From assembly GCA_029532415.1 (NCBI GenBank), contig JAQOTA010000062.1, positions 186,001 to 250,000 of the forward strand: DNA of 64,000 nt. The letters are read 5' to 3'. Below are positions 36,410 through 48,454 of the stretch, piece after piece; position 1 is the stretch's first letter; every line of letters begins with the position of its first letter. Source of the stretch: Marasmius tenuissimus. Its lineage: Eukaryota; Basidiomycota; Agaricomycetes; Agaricales; Marasmiaceae. The notes below the pieces were generated by a model. That model worked only from the letters and a program-made list of their open reading frames with translations. It searched no databases and was not told the DNA's origin. Made by a program: the position numbers and the translations under genes.

Positions 36410-36588
36410 TGTAACGGTCTGGTTACTAGACACCTGTTACTCCGCATGCCACCCTCTCACACGTTTCAGCTCCTATGTTATTTCTATATATTCCTACTTA
36501 TGTCGTATGTATTCCCCTGTTGAATCAACGCCATAGTGTGTCTTCTCTCCATCTCCATTTCCGCATTGAGGTTGCCAGGTCCCTCACA
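36410..36588 (+). repeat. 3' LTR of element 1
   Basis: 179 bp, TGTAACGG...CTCACA, followed by the TATCT target duplication. Confidence 0.95.
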
Positions 36589-36593
36589 TATCT

Positions 36594-37272
36594 CAGGAAA
36601 CCAATACAATTCCGAATTCGAGTTTATGAGAAGTCAGTCTATTCTGGAGGCTTCCACTCAAAGTATTTGTAAGCAATCGTGTGCGACTCAACTGCCATTT
36701 ATATCCAACTGCTGACTTTAAGCGCTCTATTTTGGCGTATGGGAAATCAAGATCTTATATAATCTCAAAGCTCGTACACGTGGGAATCTATATCCTAAAA
36801 AGCTCAATTTTTCTGGGTTGTTCCGGGTCTCTTCAGGCGTGCACATCCTTCTGGGTCTGTCCGCGTACTCATACCTATGCGCTATTGCTTTGACAACCAA
36901 GCTGTTCCATGCCCGGTAACCGTTTTTACTCATTATTAACTTGATTATTGAGTACTAATAGTCAATTTCCAGACTTTCGAGATCTCGAAAATTTGACTTG
37001 CACATCAAATTTGATGGAGGGTAATCAGGTTGGGGAGTTATTCCAGATTCACAGTCTAGAACATGGATCCAAGGTGTGTCTTATCTATACCTGTTCAAAC
37101 AACCCAACATATTCTGAAGGTTTCAGGGCCCGATTTCCGACAAAGGCAAGTGAGCTACTGATTCAATGGTATACAAAGTATGGACTAGTTGGGCAAGAAA
37201 AATGCTTTACCAACAGTGAGTCTCGCTACCGCAGATGTGGACATTCCACAAAATTTGGAATCTCTTGAATAG
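36594..37272. other. Flank between retrotransposon and NACHT pseudogene
   Basis: No supportable gene. A plus frame at 36948-37268 is open for 106 codons but shows no motif; it could be a decayed upstream part of the following gene. Confidence 0.35.
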
Positions 37273-39922
37273 ATGAAGTATGTACCCAAATTTTCGAATT
37301 CGGGCCCGCCGGCTGAGCCGGCTGATTGCTCAAGTTACCATAGTGGTGCGTCTCCAGCTCTGAACAGTAGACGTGATAATCGCGTTGAGCATGACAATCT
37401 AGCTGGCCCCGAACATAACCGTCTCCAGGAGACCCTCAAAGGAGTTCGGTTTTCATATCATTTCCGTTGCCAGACCTTTGCACCCAAAACACGTCCACCT
37501 GGACTATCCAAAGAGAAGGTCATAGAAGAGTTGAAGGTGTGGGCTCTGTCCTACACTGACAACAATGGAGAGACTCTGAGAGTGTGTTGGCTGCACGGGC
37601 CGCCCAACACAGGCAAATCCGTTATGGTTACAACTGCGGCGAGGCTATGGGACGATCAGAACGAGTTGGCTACCAGCTTTCTCTTCGACTGAAAGGTTTA
37701 TGCTCTACGTCGCCCCAAATATCTCGCTCTAGCTGTCGCTGATGGACTAGCCTCCACAAACGATAATCTGCGGGGTCTTATTTTCAATGCTATTCAAAAC
37801 AAACCATTCATCCTCGATGCAGCTTTTGATATTCAGTTTCAACAGCTTGTTGCTCAACCATTACAGTAACTGCAGGAGGCTGGGATCCCTGCACGTCCTA
37901 TGTTGGTTCTTATTGATGGTTTGGACGCCTGCAAACGTTCGCATAATCTGACGGAGGTCTTCTCAATCGTCGCATCAGCATCGAGAGATAATCTCCCCCT
38001 TCGCTTTCTTATCTCCAGTAGATCTGAAGACGACATCTGGGGCCAATTTACTGACCCCAAGCTTGCTCCGTTTACCAAATTTCTTCTTCTCAACGGCAAT
38101 CCCACAGCCAATCAGCATGTTCGCAATATCCTCATCAATGGATCTCAGAGACTACACTCCAGCGAAGCGTTTCAGGACCGAAAGATCCCCAGTTCATGGC
38201 CTTCGTTTCGGGAGGTCGAAACGTTAATCAAGAAGGCCGACAGCCAAACAGAATATGCCAACACCCTCATCCGATTTCTTGAAAATCATTCCTCTCCCAG
38301 AAAACAGCTTCAAGAGATCTTGGATCTCAAACCGAACAACACTCTCCCATCGTTGCCCCCGTCTCTATGCTCACTATACGAGCATATCCTGCGTTCGGCG
38401 CTCGGAGAGAACGAGTCTCGTGAAGCCATGATTTTTGCCATTGCCTTTCTCCATAATACCCCACTGCATCTCATACCCAATCACCTAATCGCACAACGAT
38501 TTCTCGAAACCCTGCGGTGGTGAGGGCTCAAATCTAAGGGTCGAGTTCAAATTGCCAAAGATTTGGATGCATTGCGCTCATGTCTTCGGTTCGAGGGTCC
38601 AGATAACGAGATCACGGCCCATGATCCGTTATTCTTTTGTTTTCTCTTGGAGTTGGACAAGGATGAAGAAACTGACAAATGTTCCGACCTTTTGGACACC
38701 TGGTTTGATACAATTGTGTTTCTCTATGAGGAGGAAAAAGATGTTTACACAGAAGACGTAAGTACTTTGGCCTTGTAGGTGTCACATTCTAATGGTTTTT
38801 ACCAGTGAGGAGATATATGATGCAGTGCTCTTGGGGTGGCCTGCGTTCCGCTTCGTGAAGGGACTTCAGTCAGAGTTTATCCAGGAGATGATTGACCTGG
38901 ATTTTGTAGAGTTCTTCGATTACCTTCTCAAGAGATCGTGGAATCCCCCAGCAAAAGCCTCCAAGCAAGCAAAACAAACAGGGATCTCCGTTCTGTACAA
39001 ACAAATTGGGGAGTTGATTCCGTGGTTGAAGGTATGAAGTGTCGTTGTCTTCCGCTCAAGATTATGAGATCAATCTAACTGATCTCAGGAACTCATCGAC
39101 GATGACCCCAATGACTCTGACAATGATGCTTCCATTCATTCCCCGCCTCCATCTTCAGTCGTTGATTCTGACGATTCTGACCCCGAGGAACAAGTCAAAG
39201 TGACTTTGAAGGGTAATCCAGAAGCAGAAAAGAATGCTGCCACTCTTCTTCGCGTCTTCAAGAGCTCTCAAAACTCATTCTGTATCTCGCCGCCGGTGGG
39301 CTTCGACAGTTACCGGGACATTTGTCTACGATGGATTGTCATGCAAGTTGCAGGATGCACCTATGATTGCGAAGTGACCCGAAAGGTATGGGAGTCACTC
39401 AAACGCTCACACATTTCTGCCAAGGAGGATCTAGATGTTAGAGGATTTGGAGTACGAACCTTCAAGGGGAGTAAGAGGGACTGCCCGTGGAAATTATGTA
39501 GCCGTTGCCAAAATTCTTCAACTTGATACACGAAGACCCACTTTCGTGTCAATATCAGACGTTGGTGTGTCGAGATTGCAAAGGATATAAGGGAGGAGAT
39601 CCACCGGAGCCCTTCCCCCGAAGCATACTCGAACTTGGTTGATTCCTCATTGCTCCCACTGTGCTTTGACAAGATCCCGGGGCTTGAAGCACACAATGAG
39701 TCTCTGTCAAGGACGACAACGGTGCGGAATTCAATGAATTCTAAGACCAAGACGAGGGGAAAAGTGCGGACCACTAATTATGACTCTGAGTGGGTGACAT
39801 TCTTTCTGTTCAATCCTGTCTTATCGTCTAACAATGTCCGCACTGTCACAGTGACTAGGCTGTTGACGTTGGTTGGTGCTCATCACGAGCTCATTCCTGA
39901 GGTGGCGGAGTCTCAGCGCTAG
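37273..39922 (+). pseudogene. NACHT-type STAND NTPase pseudogene
   Basis: One reading frame runs from 37273 to 38759 and holds Walker A (WLHGPPNTGKS, near 37590-37620), Walker B (MLVLIDGLDACK, near 37900-37935), FLISSR and a helical region (LCSLYEHILRSAL). It is broken by three in-frame stops and no frameshift: TGA 37690-37692, TAA 37867-37869, TGA 38521-38523. After an intron ending near 38808 it continues (EIYDAVLLGWPAFRFVKGL...), then an intron at about 39030-39088 and an acidic segment (DDDPNDSDND). Frames from 39580 to 39922 probably form the C-terminus. Known for the family: fungal NACHT proteins act in non-self recognition and programmed cell death. With three stops this copy should be inactive. 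Confidence 0.75.
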
Positions 39923-40422
39923 CTTGTATCTTACTCATCATTTCGAATGTCTTCCCTGGCCATTCTTCAAAACACTGATGGGTTCCTCATACTCGGTCTT
40001 TTCGAAGTTTTGTATACAAGTTACTGTCGATTCGACCTTATATAGATCAAGGTGGATTTTATGCCTAAGCAACCAAAGCGTGTCTTGAGCGCCCATGCTC
40101 ATGTGGGACCATATGGGCGTCAAATCCTAGAATTAAGGAGCGTCACAGCCACGTGACTGGTGACTAGTGACACGTTCACCTCATCCCATTTCATCCAGAG
40201 CGCCTGCTTCACTCTTTCTTCTAAATAGACTGGATATTGCAAAGGATCAAGAAAGCATCCGGCTGGGTGGCCACAACTATCCTTTCTCTGAAGGTAAATT
40301 CATATCGCCAAAGGCCAAGTATCGTTTTGCTCGTAGTACTGATACATGAGTCGTGTTAGCTTTTCGACTCGAATATTCAAATTTCACAAGCTGCAGTATC
40401 ATCGGGATCTCAGAGAGACACT
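39923..40422. other. 500-bp intergenic stretch upstream of MYND gene D
   Basis: Nothing recognised; only short frames. No clear TATA box is placed correctly for the start at 40423. Confidence 0.35.
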
Positions 40423-42278
40423 ATGAGAAGCACAAGTGTTTTCATAGCAGCATTTCTGCCCAAGCCTCCCGTCCGAGTTGATTACGACCGGTTCGACCCG
40501 AACACAGAAAAGGCCTTTTCCACATTGGTCAAGACATCCAAAGCTATTCGGAGTGGTGATGCAGATTGCCCCGACCTACTGTCCAACCACTGGCTTCGAC
40601 TCTGGCCCTGGTTCCGCTCGTTCGCACACGCTGTGTTGCATCATGAACAACCTAAAACCTCGTCTGGCTTCGATTCCCTCATTGAATTCATCGACAGTGC
40701 GTCTATAATTATCATCCATCCGACAATTCCCTTTCCTTTCGAGCCTGGAATGCTTGCTCAGAGGTTCAGTCCTATGCTGGAATCCACGCCCGAAGTCGTG
40801 GCCCTCACATTTGAATTATGGCTTTATGCCAGCCGGATGAATTTTCCAGCAAGCCTCACTCTCCTAACTGCTATTGGGTTATTCTTTGACGGGCATACCA
40901 GTCACCAAATGCCCTATAGGCCCACTTTTAGTGGGAGAGCTCTCAGTCAGCTAGAGAAGGTGCTGTGCAACGGGCGGTGGGACACTCCTGGTACTTTTGT
41001 CCAAGGATTGATTCATGAACTGAGTGGATCCGTGGTAGAAATGGATTGCCTCTCAATACATAATCTCGTCCGGATTCCGAACGCTCTAATTCGATTAACA
41101 AGTATTCTTCCCCTTCCGTCCTGGAATGCCAAGGGCGCCATTCGGTGGATTTCTCTACTTCTTGGAAAGCTGCTCTCATTCCCGCGCGACAGCTTCGAAT
41201 ACCGGGAAAGACCAGAAGTAATAACCCAATGTGCCGTGGAATGCATGAGCTATATCGAATATTGTGTAAGAGCCAACGCATACTTCCTCATACCCGTACT
41301 GGATGGTGGAATCCTGCTATCGTTCGTGAAGGCACGAGATTTCCTCGTTAAGGATGCCAGAGCCGCCGACCCTGATCCAACCAGGACTCTCACATTTCAC
41401 TTCAGCATGATTTGCAGACTCCTTCTGTTTCGCATGCTGCACCGACCGATTTCGATTCGACTCACTCGTTGGGTCAAGAAGATCCGTAACGCCAATCTCG
41501 ACGAAATGAACGACATCCCTTTTACTGTAGCTCCTCTCAGCGACTTCCGGGATGCTTGGACTGCTCTGAAAAACGAAGTGTTACGTCGTTCTTTGGTTGA
41601 GAAGCACCCTGTCAGTAGCGTCATATCGCAAATCTGTGATTCTGCGAAGGTAACGTGGTACTTCCCCATTTCGTCTTCCCGTGCTCAAGCTGACATTGCA
41701 ATCCTTGTAGTGCGCCAAACTCGACTGTTGCTTTGATCTCAAGACATCTGCGACTTACGGGTTCATGCGCTGCTCTAGATGTCAAAGCTCCGTTTATTGC
41801 TCCAAGGAGTGCCAGAAAGACGATTGGATAGATGGCCACAAGCGTACTTGTCGTATAATCCAGCAGAATATCAAAGGTGTGTCCGTCCTGGATCCCATGG
41901 TTTTTGTTGTTTTCTACCGAGCCACCTCACGCCCGTTTGTCAGGGGGTATATATCCTCGAGTACCAGGAAATTTCGAAATGAAATTCGCACAGCAACAGC
42001 TCACCGTGGACTATGAAGGCTTACAGGTCCATATATGCCAGCTGAGACGTGAATTTGTGGTGCGCCATCCAAACAAAAAGGATCTGCCTATCCCATGGTT
42101 GGACTACACATTTAACGCGCCACCAGCCGTTTCCGTGTACTCTCTGCCGGAGATCTACCGTCGGGTGAAAGACCTCGGCCAGGATATCGGGGCAGAGGAT
42201 CTTCGTTCCGCCGTAGCTCTTGCTGTTGTCCCGTGGAGGGGGACTGATCGTGACGGCGGGTATATTGTTAGGATTTGA
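40423..42278 (+). CDS. MYND-type zinc-finger protein D, 575 aa
   Basis: Three exons: 40423-41649, 41711-41876, 41944-42278 (1728 nt, 576 codons with stop). About 409 residues of helical sequence share blocks with MYND A and B (LRLWPWFRSFAHAVL, ALTFELWLYAS, GRWDTPGTFVQGL, MLHRPISIRLTRWVKKI). Exon 2 encodes a complete MYND finger: CAKLDC, RCSRC, YCSKEC and HKRTC. The C-terminal module has IYPRVPGN, YSLPEIYRRV and VVPWRGTDRD, matching the PWR motif of A and B. More diverged than A and B are from each other. The role is unknown; MYND generally binds proline-containing partners. Confidence 0.85.
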
Positions 42279-42807
42279 GGCTTGATGCGGTATCTTGTCT
42301 GTACATATTTGAGAACGGTCGTCGCTTACTCCATATACCGTAAAGTCACTACGTTGTACGACTTATGAGCTGATGCTTCCCCATCGTGTTTAGCTAAACC
42401 TGTCGATCAACTGTAGATGCTCTACACTTAGGTAGTTCGATAATGTCAGTACTCAAGAACAGCTTGCATCAGCATCAAACGCAACTTTATCTACCGTGAC
42501 ACGTTCCCGGCCTATGAGCTCTGCCAGACGGTCGATTTAAGACATCAAGCAAGGGCGAGAGGAGACTGGCCGTCTTGAATGTCCACCATGGATAGATTGC
42601 GAGAGTTGGAAGAGTGAGCTAGCGTATGAACGTAACTCTAGATACGGATCAAGATTGGTACGGCGCACTAACGGAGTCAAGAAATTCAACAAAGCTAATG
42701 CCAACACATTATTATTACGGCGGTCATAGTCCAAATTCAAACACTGTTCACCAATCACCCAGCCCCTTCGTACATTCTGCTCCCTTCCACCTTCTCACCA
42801 CGTATTT
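42279..42807. other. Intergenic, nothing recognised
   Basis: 529 bp with only short frames; serves as the 3' flank of two convergent genes (MYND D and the small secreted protein). Confidence 0.4.
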
Positions 42808-43357
42808 TTAGGTGGACTTGGACGCATAAAAGCATCCGTCAACACCGACAACGTGCCAGTTGGCTGTAAGGGTGCCGGAAAGGTCCTTGCCAGTCAAACT
42901 ACGGATCAACTTCTCAAGGTCTTCTCCGTTAAGCCCAGAGGTAGAGACGCCTCCGATGGTTCGCCAATAATCACCAGTGGTGTCTTGGGCCCAAAGTTGA
43001 AGGTCGCTCTGAACGCGATCGTCAAGTCGCGTCGGGTCAACTAGGAAAATCTGAAAAGGATTTACCTGGACGTCGTGGCTGGGACTTTGACGAGAGATTT
43101 CCCCTCCGATAACTAGAAGTAGTAGTAGGAATGAGCCCGAGATACAGATCGGTGTCGCGTTGAGGCTCACCTTGGCCGAGCTCGGCTTTGTATGCTTCAC
43201 GATCCCAGTTAGTCGGCAATTGAGGGGAAGGCCTCAGGAGAATACCACAGTGGACGCGCTCTCCGAGGGGTCCTGGCTCTCGAGATTCGAGTGGCGAAGC
43301 GGCGTATGCGGATGCACCAGCAAGTGCGAGGGCGGCGACGGCTTTGAAAGAGAACAT
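42808..43357 (-). CDS. Small secreted protein, 163 aa
   Basis: Two exons, 43357-43171 and 43112-42808 (492 nt). The signal peptide MFSFKAVAALALAGASAYA is followed by a possible propeptide region (SPLESREPGPLGERVHC). The mature part contains IGGEISRQSP, DYWRTIGGVSTSGLNGEDLEK and a C-terminal WHVVGVDGCFY; only two cysteines are obvious. No domain was recognised, and it is not a hydrophobin or cerato-platanin by cysteine pattern. Location is inferred as extracellular from the signal peptide. A TATA box lies 49 nt before the ATG. An extra in-frame 15-nt GT-AG stretch in exon 2 is too short to be an intron. Confidence 0.75.
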
Positions 43358-43405
43358 ATTGAAGCTTGTGACCGTGGAATGAGGATCTAAATACTTACAT
43401 GTCGT

Positions 43406-43413
43406 CCTTTATA
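43406..43413 (-). promoter_or_regulatory. TATA box of the small secreted protein gene
   Basis: TATAAAGG on the minus strand, 49 nt upstream of the ATG at 43357. Confidence 0.6.
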
Positions 43414-45306
43414 GGAATCGACATCGGATTACGGGATCATCAGATTTCTATCGCCCCAAATATTTGGAAGACGAATGAATCTCGAGTACATACTTTCAGC
43501 CTGTGCTTCGGGTGATTACAATCTTACCTTACAAAGCCTTTCCCCAACTAAACTTGACTCTCGTACTCTGCTAAAAACCCTCGACTGGCGGGTCATATAT
43601 TCACCAGAGGCTATCACGGTGAAGGTGTAATGATTCCGTCCCCTCTCGGCGCGCTTGAGCACTGGCTGAACGACAGCGAACCTAATCCTGAGTCCTAGGC
43701 CGATGCAGAGTACCCAGGCACACCCATAGATGGAACAACCCGAGGAGAACTCATAAGTAAATCCGTCCGGGAATGCGCCTGGAGTGTTGGATAGAAAATT
43801 TCAAATGCGGTAGGCATAGAAGAATAACAAGGCCCAGTACGTTAGAATGAATGCCGTGTGGTGTCTCCTCTAAAATGTCGGAAACGTTTCAGCTTTGGAA
43901 GTTTGGAATTGGTTGAAGCCTGTTTGCTATCGCAAGATGCCCTATTCTCCAAAACCCGGTCTATTCTCTCGCCTGGTTCTGCTGTGTGTTAGCCTTCGCT
44001 CGCGTGGTTGCGTTCGTACAAGTGACTTCCAATGGATCAGTAAAAGCCGAGGCTTAGAGCCGTTCAGTTGCCCCCTTTGCTAGCTCGGAGTCAGCTGCAT
44101 AGGTCCCCCGAGTCCCTGCGTCCTTGGTACCGAGCAACGTCAATGATATTCTGTTACCATTGCTGAGGAATTTCGTCATGCCTGCATAGACGTTCTTCGT
44201 AGAACCGTCATAGAATGAAGATGAACTATGTTGCCGCTGGGTTGTCGGCGTAGAAATGAGCATTTGCGATTCATTGGGCCGGGGCAGTGTGCACACATGC
44301 CCTATTTGCAACCATGTTGAGTGCAACCATCTTACCTTCATGGACCTAAGACTTCTGTCCTTCTCCCGTTTCCGCCTTCTTCCTTTTCCTCTTCAGCCTG
44401 CTTCACAAAATCTAACCTCTCAGATTCCAAGATGAGCCCAGGCCGTCGTCCACGTACCCTTTGGAAGGTACAGCGTTTACTTCCCGCCCACCAAACAGCT
44501 TTCCGACCAACTTCACCCCATACGAGTTGCCTCAGATATTTCGCCGCCCCTCCCTTCGACTCCTTCTCGTACCCTGATATAGCCTCCAACATTCCAAGGC
44601 ACGCCAAATTACCGAAGCGTCTTCCACTCGCACGTCAGTCCTGATCAACCTCATTCTTCTTGACAGGGCCCACTTGGTGCTCAGGGGAGATGGATATAAG
44701 CTCGGACTACCGCGTCGGCCTCGATTGAGCTACAGTCGGGACTTGACAGTGGCATCCGAGAAGTTTTCGGAGGATTCACCGTAACCCAGTGTCGGATAGA
44801 CCACGCTTTCACGGGCGGGTGCCGGAAACGATGTTACAGTAACGAGAATGCTGCCCGTGTCAGGCCTGTGTGCGCCGATAAACCTGACGATACATCGCAC
44901 GCGAATGCAGTCAGGATGAAGAGCACCGTCAAATCCACTGAAGAATATCTTGAGGCACCTCCATGACAGGGATCTCAGGAACGGAGAAGGGTATCGAAGA
45001 AGAAGACTTTGAGAAAGCGGGTTGAGGCTGAAAAGCCGCTGGCAAGTGGGCAGGGGATGGAAAGTCTCAGAAGACGGCCTCAGGCAGTGCGAGGACAACG
45101 GAGAGTATGGATAGGGAGAGATAGGGCCGCTGCGCACCTGCAAGAGCCTCGTGGGGACGACCAGGGACGACCGGTACGAAACCGGGATGCTTATCTTATC
45201 GAAGCCTTCGAGATCTTATCACAGACTCAGATTCCCACCCTCAGAGCCTGAACCTGTACCACCATCCCCTTCGTGATAACGCGTTTTGTGTTCCTGTCTG
45301 CCTCTC
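43414..45306. other. 1.9-kb stretch without a supportable gene
   Basis: Open frames on both strands (44321-44644 plus, 44730-45143 minus) are under 140 codons, without domain or plausible splicing partner. No terminal repeats were seen. Confidence 0.35.
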
Positions 45307-47681
45307 ATGCCCAAAAAGAAGAAGGCAGAAGTCAATGAAGTCAAAAATCACGGTCAAGAGAAACGGAAAATTTCAGGAAAAAGGGGAAAGCTCGCATATA
45401 TGCGCGATTTGCCTCTCGATCTAGTTTACGAGGTACGTTCCAAGGTCTGACAATGCTGCCTTCAACGTGACCATCTCTGACCATTGTTTTAGATATGCAG
45501 TCATCTTGAGCCTTTTGATTTGCTGCGGCTATCACGGGCTAGTCGAGAGCTGAGGAGGATGTTGCTGACCAAGGCTTCACAGTCGATGTGGAGACGTGCG
45601 AGAGCCAATTCTGGTATCCCAGAACCGATAGGCAGCATGAGCGAACCTGCTTTTGCGAGTCTGATATTTGAAGCTCATTGCTCCGTGCGTACTTTGTTCT
45701 GCTATGACTCTCCAAGTCGATGAGCTGACGACGGAATCTAGTTCTGTTTCGCGCCGAATGTAAGGAATATCTCGTGGCTGGCACAACGTCGGGTCTGCAA
45801 AAAGTGCATTGAGAAGTAGTAAGTGGAAGCCGAGGTTTTCAATTTGAAACATCTTGCTTATCACACATCTCAGTTTCGATGTCCAACACACGTTCATTAT
45901 AACCAAAACTCTCTCTATACCATCACCTCTGTGGAAGACAGTACCTCGATGTTGGCTTAAGATGGCGTCCTGGGGTGGTATCCAAGGTATGTACGCTCTC
46001 TTTGCTTTGTCCCTCTATTCAGACCTGCGTACATCCAGTTGGCGAGGGCATCACTATTGGTTATTACCTCACCAGCGCTGTCGAAGATGTGGCGAAGGAG
46101 TACGCGGCCACCCAAGCGAGTCAACGAGAGGCCTGGATAGAAGAAAAGGTCAAGATCGGCGATGCTGTTAACCAGGTTCGATCGCTGCTTTGCTGCTTTT
46201 CACTGATCGTCCAGCTCTATTACTGCAGAACATCGACCATTGCATCAAATGGGACGAAGAGAGAAGCGTAAATCGTACGAACACTTTACAGGATGCACGT
46301 GCTCAACGATTGAATGCGTGCGTAACTGTTCTCTCAACCTTCGCCTGCCCGTATGCCCCCATTGCTCATGTTCATGCCGATAGCATCGTTGAACGGCTGG
46401 GATGGAGTAACGTTTTAACGCAGAGCACTCAGTTCCGAACCCATAAACTCGTCAATCAGGCCAAGCCTATAACGGCCCGCAGTGCGCCCTCCCAATTCGA
46501 AATCGTGAACCTGCCACTAACATTGAACACAGCCTGGAAGACAATACAACCTCAGCTCGAAGCCTTCAAGGAACAACTCGAGTCTCAGCTACAGATCGAA
46601 TTTGCTCAAGCTCGTTACGAATGTCTCAGGCTCATCCTACGTGAAGCAGAACACACCCTGGCCCGAGATCTCATCATGCCTCCCGACGTCGATTTCGCGC
46701 TATCAGAGCCTTACAAGTCTATCATCGACTTTCCGTTGGAACGGGGGACAGACCGTACACTTTTTAGTGACGTTGTGGAAGCCATCCCTCAAACCATACA
46801 ACGCTGGAATCAAGCTCGTACTCAAGTTTTTCTACAACTCCTGCAGACCCGCTTCCCTAACGCCATGGAGTCGGATCTCTCCGCATGTACTTCCCTGTTC
46901 AACTGTGCTTCATGCATACGAGGCGGATGCCAGTGCCACGGTCTTTATTCTCTCGATTCCTCTTTTGCTACTACAGTCCCGGAATGGTACAAGACGGGTG
47001 ATTTTCCCGTTGTCTGGCCCTCTAGCTTGATGAACGTCAGGCTCTGCACAAAGGGTATCGACCGTGCGCAAGAGGTCGCTCGATTGCTCGATATGGATCC
47101 TTCAAAGACTCCTGCAAGTACGATGCTGACGCTCAACCCGTTTGTGGAATGTATTTCATGCGGTACGCCTGAAGAGAAGTGCTTTCTACGCTGGACTTCG
47201 GTGGTACGTCAGTCGATTATCTCAGTCGTCGAGACTCCTAGACAATAGACTGATCCATCGCTTACCCTTTAGGTCGCTCATGGGGCCCACGAGTTTCGAG
47301 CAGTTTCGCAAAAACATGCTGAAATCGTGAAGAAGCTCGAGGAGAAGATCATTCCGAACATTCGAAGGAACGAAAATAGTCAAGAACATGAATTAGCTCT
47401 GGAGAATAATTTCATGAGGCACGACAAGAGGCTCGTGGCATTTTGCAAGCGTTGTGGTTATCGAGATCACGAGGAGGACGAAATCGAGAGGCATGTTACC
47501 CAGTCGTACGTTCATTCCGCCTCTGTCTGTCTACCCTATGTTTATTGATTTCATTCATATCTGCTTGTCAAGGCATGGTGCTTCGGTCGTGTCGGCTCAA
47601 GATTGGGAGTTTGTTGCGTTTGGCCCGTTGTGCTTCAGGGGAGTCAAGATCAAAGGCGATGCTCGGTTGTTCCTGTCCTAG
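45307..47681 (+). CDS. F-box protein with cysteine-pair C-terminal region
   Basis: ATG 45307 starts a Lys-rich leader (MPKKKKAEVNEVK), followed across a short intron by an F-box: LPLDLVYE / ICSHLEPFDLLRLSRASRELRRML (exon junction 45432-45490). Then RRARANSGIPEP and EPAFASLIFEAHC, typical of agaricomycete F-box proteins where a cysteine-bearing segment follows. The middle is helical and charged. The C-terminal part has VECISCGTPEEKC and CKRCGYRDHEEDEIERHV...H, possible zinc ligands, ending at TAG 47679-47681. About eight to ten exons; some internal limits (45740-46190) are not settled. Known role of the domain: substrate adaptor in SCF ubiquitin ligases through Skp1. The substrate is unknown. 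Confidence 0.75.
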
Positions 47682-48381
47682 ACGGAACCGGAACATGCTC
47701 GGTTGGTGAGTGTCCCAATCATAGGAGTCATGAGAGCTCATGATCACTAGATGGAATCCTTTAGCTGTACGCGCACTTTCTCCCAAACTCTTTCTTCCGG
47801 TTATCGTCACTATCGCTCAAAATCTTGGATGGTCTTTCGCCTCCCTCGATGAACTTCTTGTACTTTTACTCCCTACGCTATTCTGCTTCGCCAGATGGAC
47901 GTCTTTATCCGTTTTTGTCAGCTCTAATTCTGTGTATGTACTCTCAGGTCAACCTGTCTTCATTCGTGAACCACATTGAATATTCTGCATTGATTTCCTG
48001 ATTTGGAATCATCGCCGAGAAGTCTGAGTCTGTAGGCGCGTGAGAATATTTCCAAATTTGGCTCGGTACTAACCGACACCGCGTTGGGAGAATGAATAAG
48101 CAACGGGCTGGTTCCGCCTTCACCATCATTGCGAACGTTTCTCCATCGCCAGAAAGCTTCAAATTGGCGTCAACTCTGTGGGGGACGGTGCCATTTCCGA
48201 GCTTTGTCAGCAAACTTTCAATGGAAAGATAAGGCAAGATATCGCTTGAGTCGGTTGGTAACCTCCAACGGGCCCCTTAACCGTCTTACAAACCACTGTT
48301 GCTGACTGAGTCGGTCGCTTGCTCATCGATGATCAAGCTCAAGTACAGGGTGTAACTTCCCCTGAAAAAAAAATGCATGGG
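47682..48381. other. 700-bp intergenic region
   Basis: No gene recognised; it contains the upstream region of the MFS transporter gene. Confidence 0.4.
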
Positions 48382-48389
48382 TATATATA
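48382..48389 (+). promoter_or_regulatory. TATA box of the MFS transporter gene
   Basis: TATATATA, 66 nt upstream of the ATG at 48455. Confidence 0.55.
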
Positions 48390-48454
48390 CTACCGCCGAG
48401 CAAACTCGTTCTTTCAACCATTTGGTTTCCTCCTTCCCCTCCACCCCATACACC

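Larger units (their letters stand above)
30221..36588 (+). mobile_element. Chromovirus (Ty3/gypsy) LTR retrotransposon, complete but defective
   Basis: 6.37 kb bounded by 179-bp LTRs (30221-30399 and 36410-36588) that start TGTAAC and end CTCACA, with 5-bp target duplication TATCT (30216-30220 and 36589-36593). A polypurine tract (AAAGAGGGGATGG) directly precedes the 3' LTR. Order gag, protease, RT, RNase H, integrase, chromodomain is that of Ty3/gypsy chromoviruses. Several frameshifts and stops make it non-autonomous. No convincing tRNA primer-binding site was recognised after the 5' LTR. Confidence 0.95.

Noticed and set aside
37690..37692. TGA as selenocysteine or programmed readthrough in the NACHT gene
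   Set aside because: Three different stops including TAA; no SECIS-like context; simple nonsense mutation is enough.
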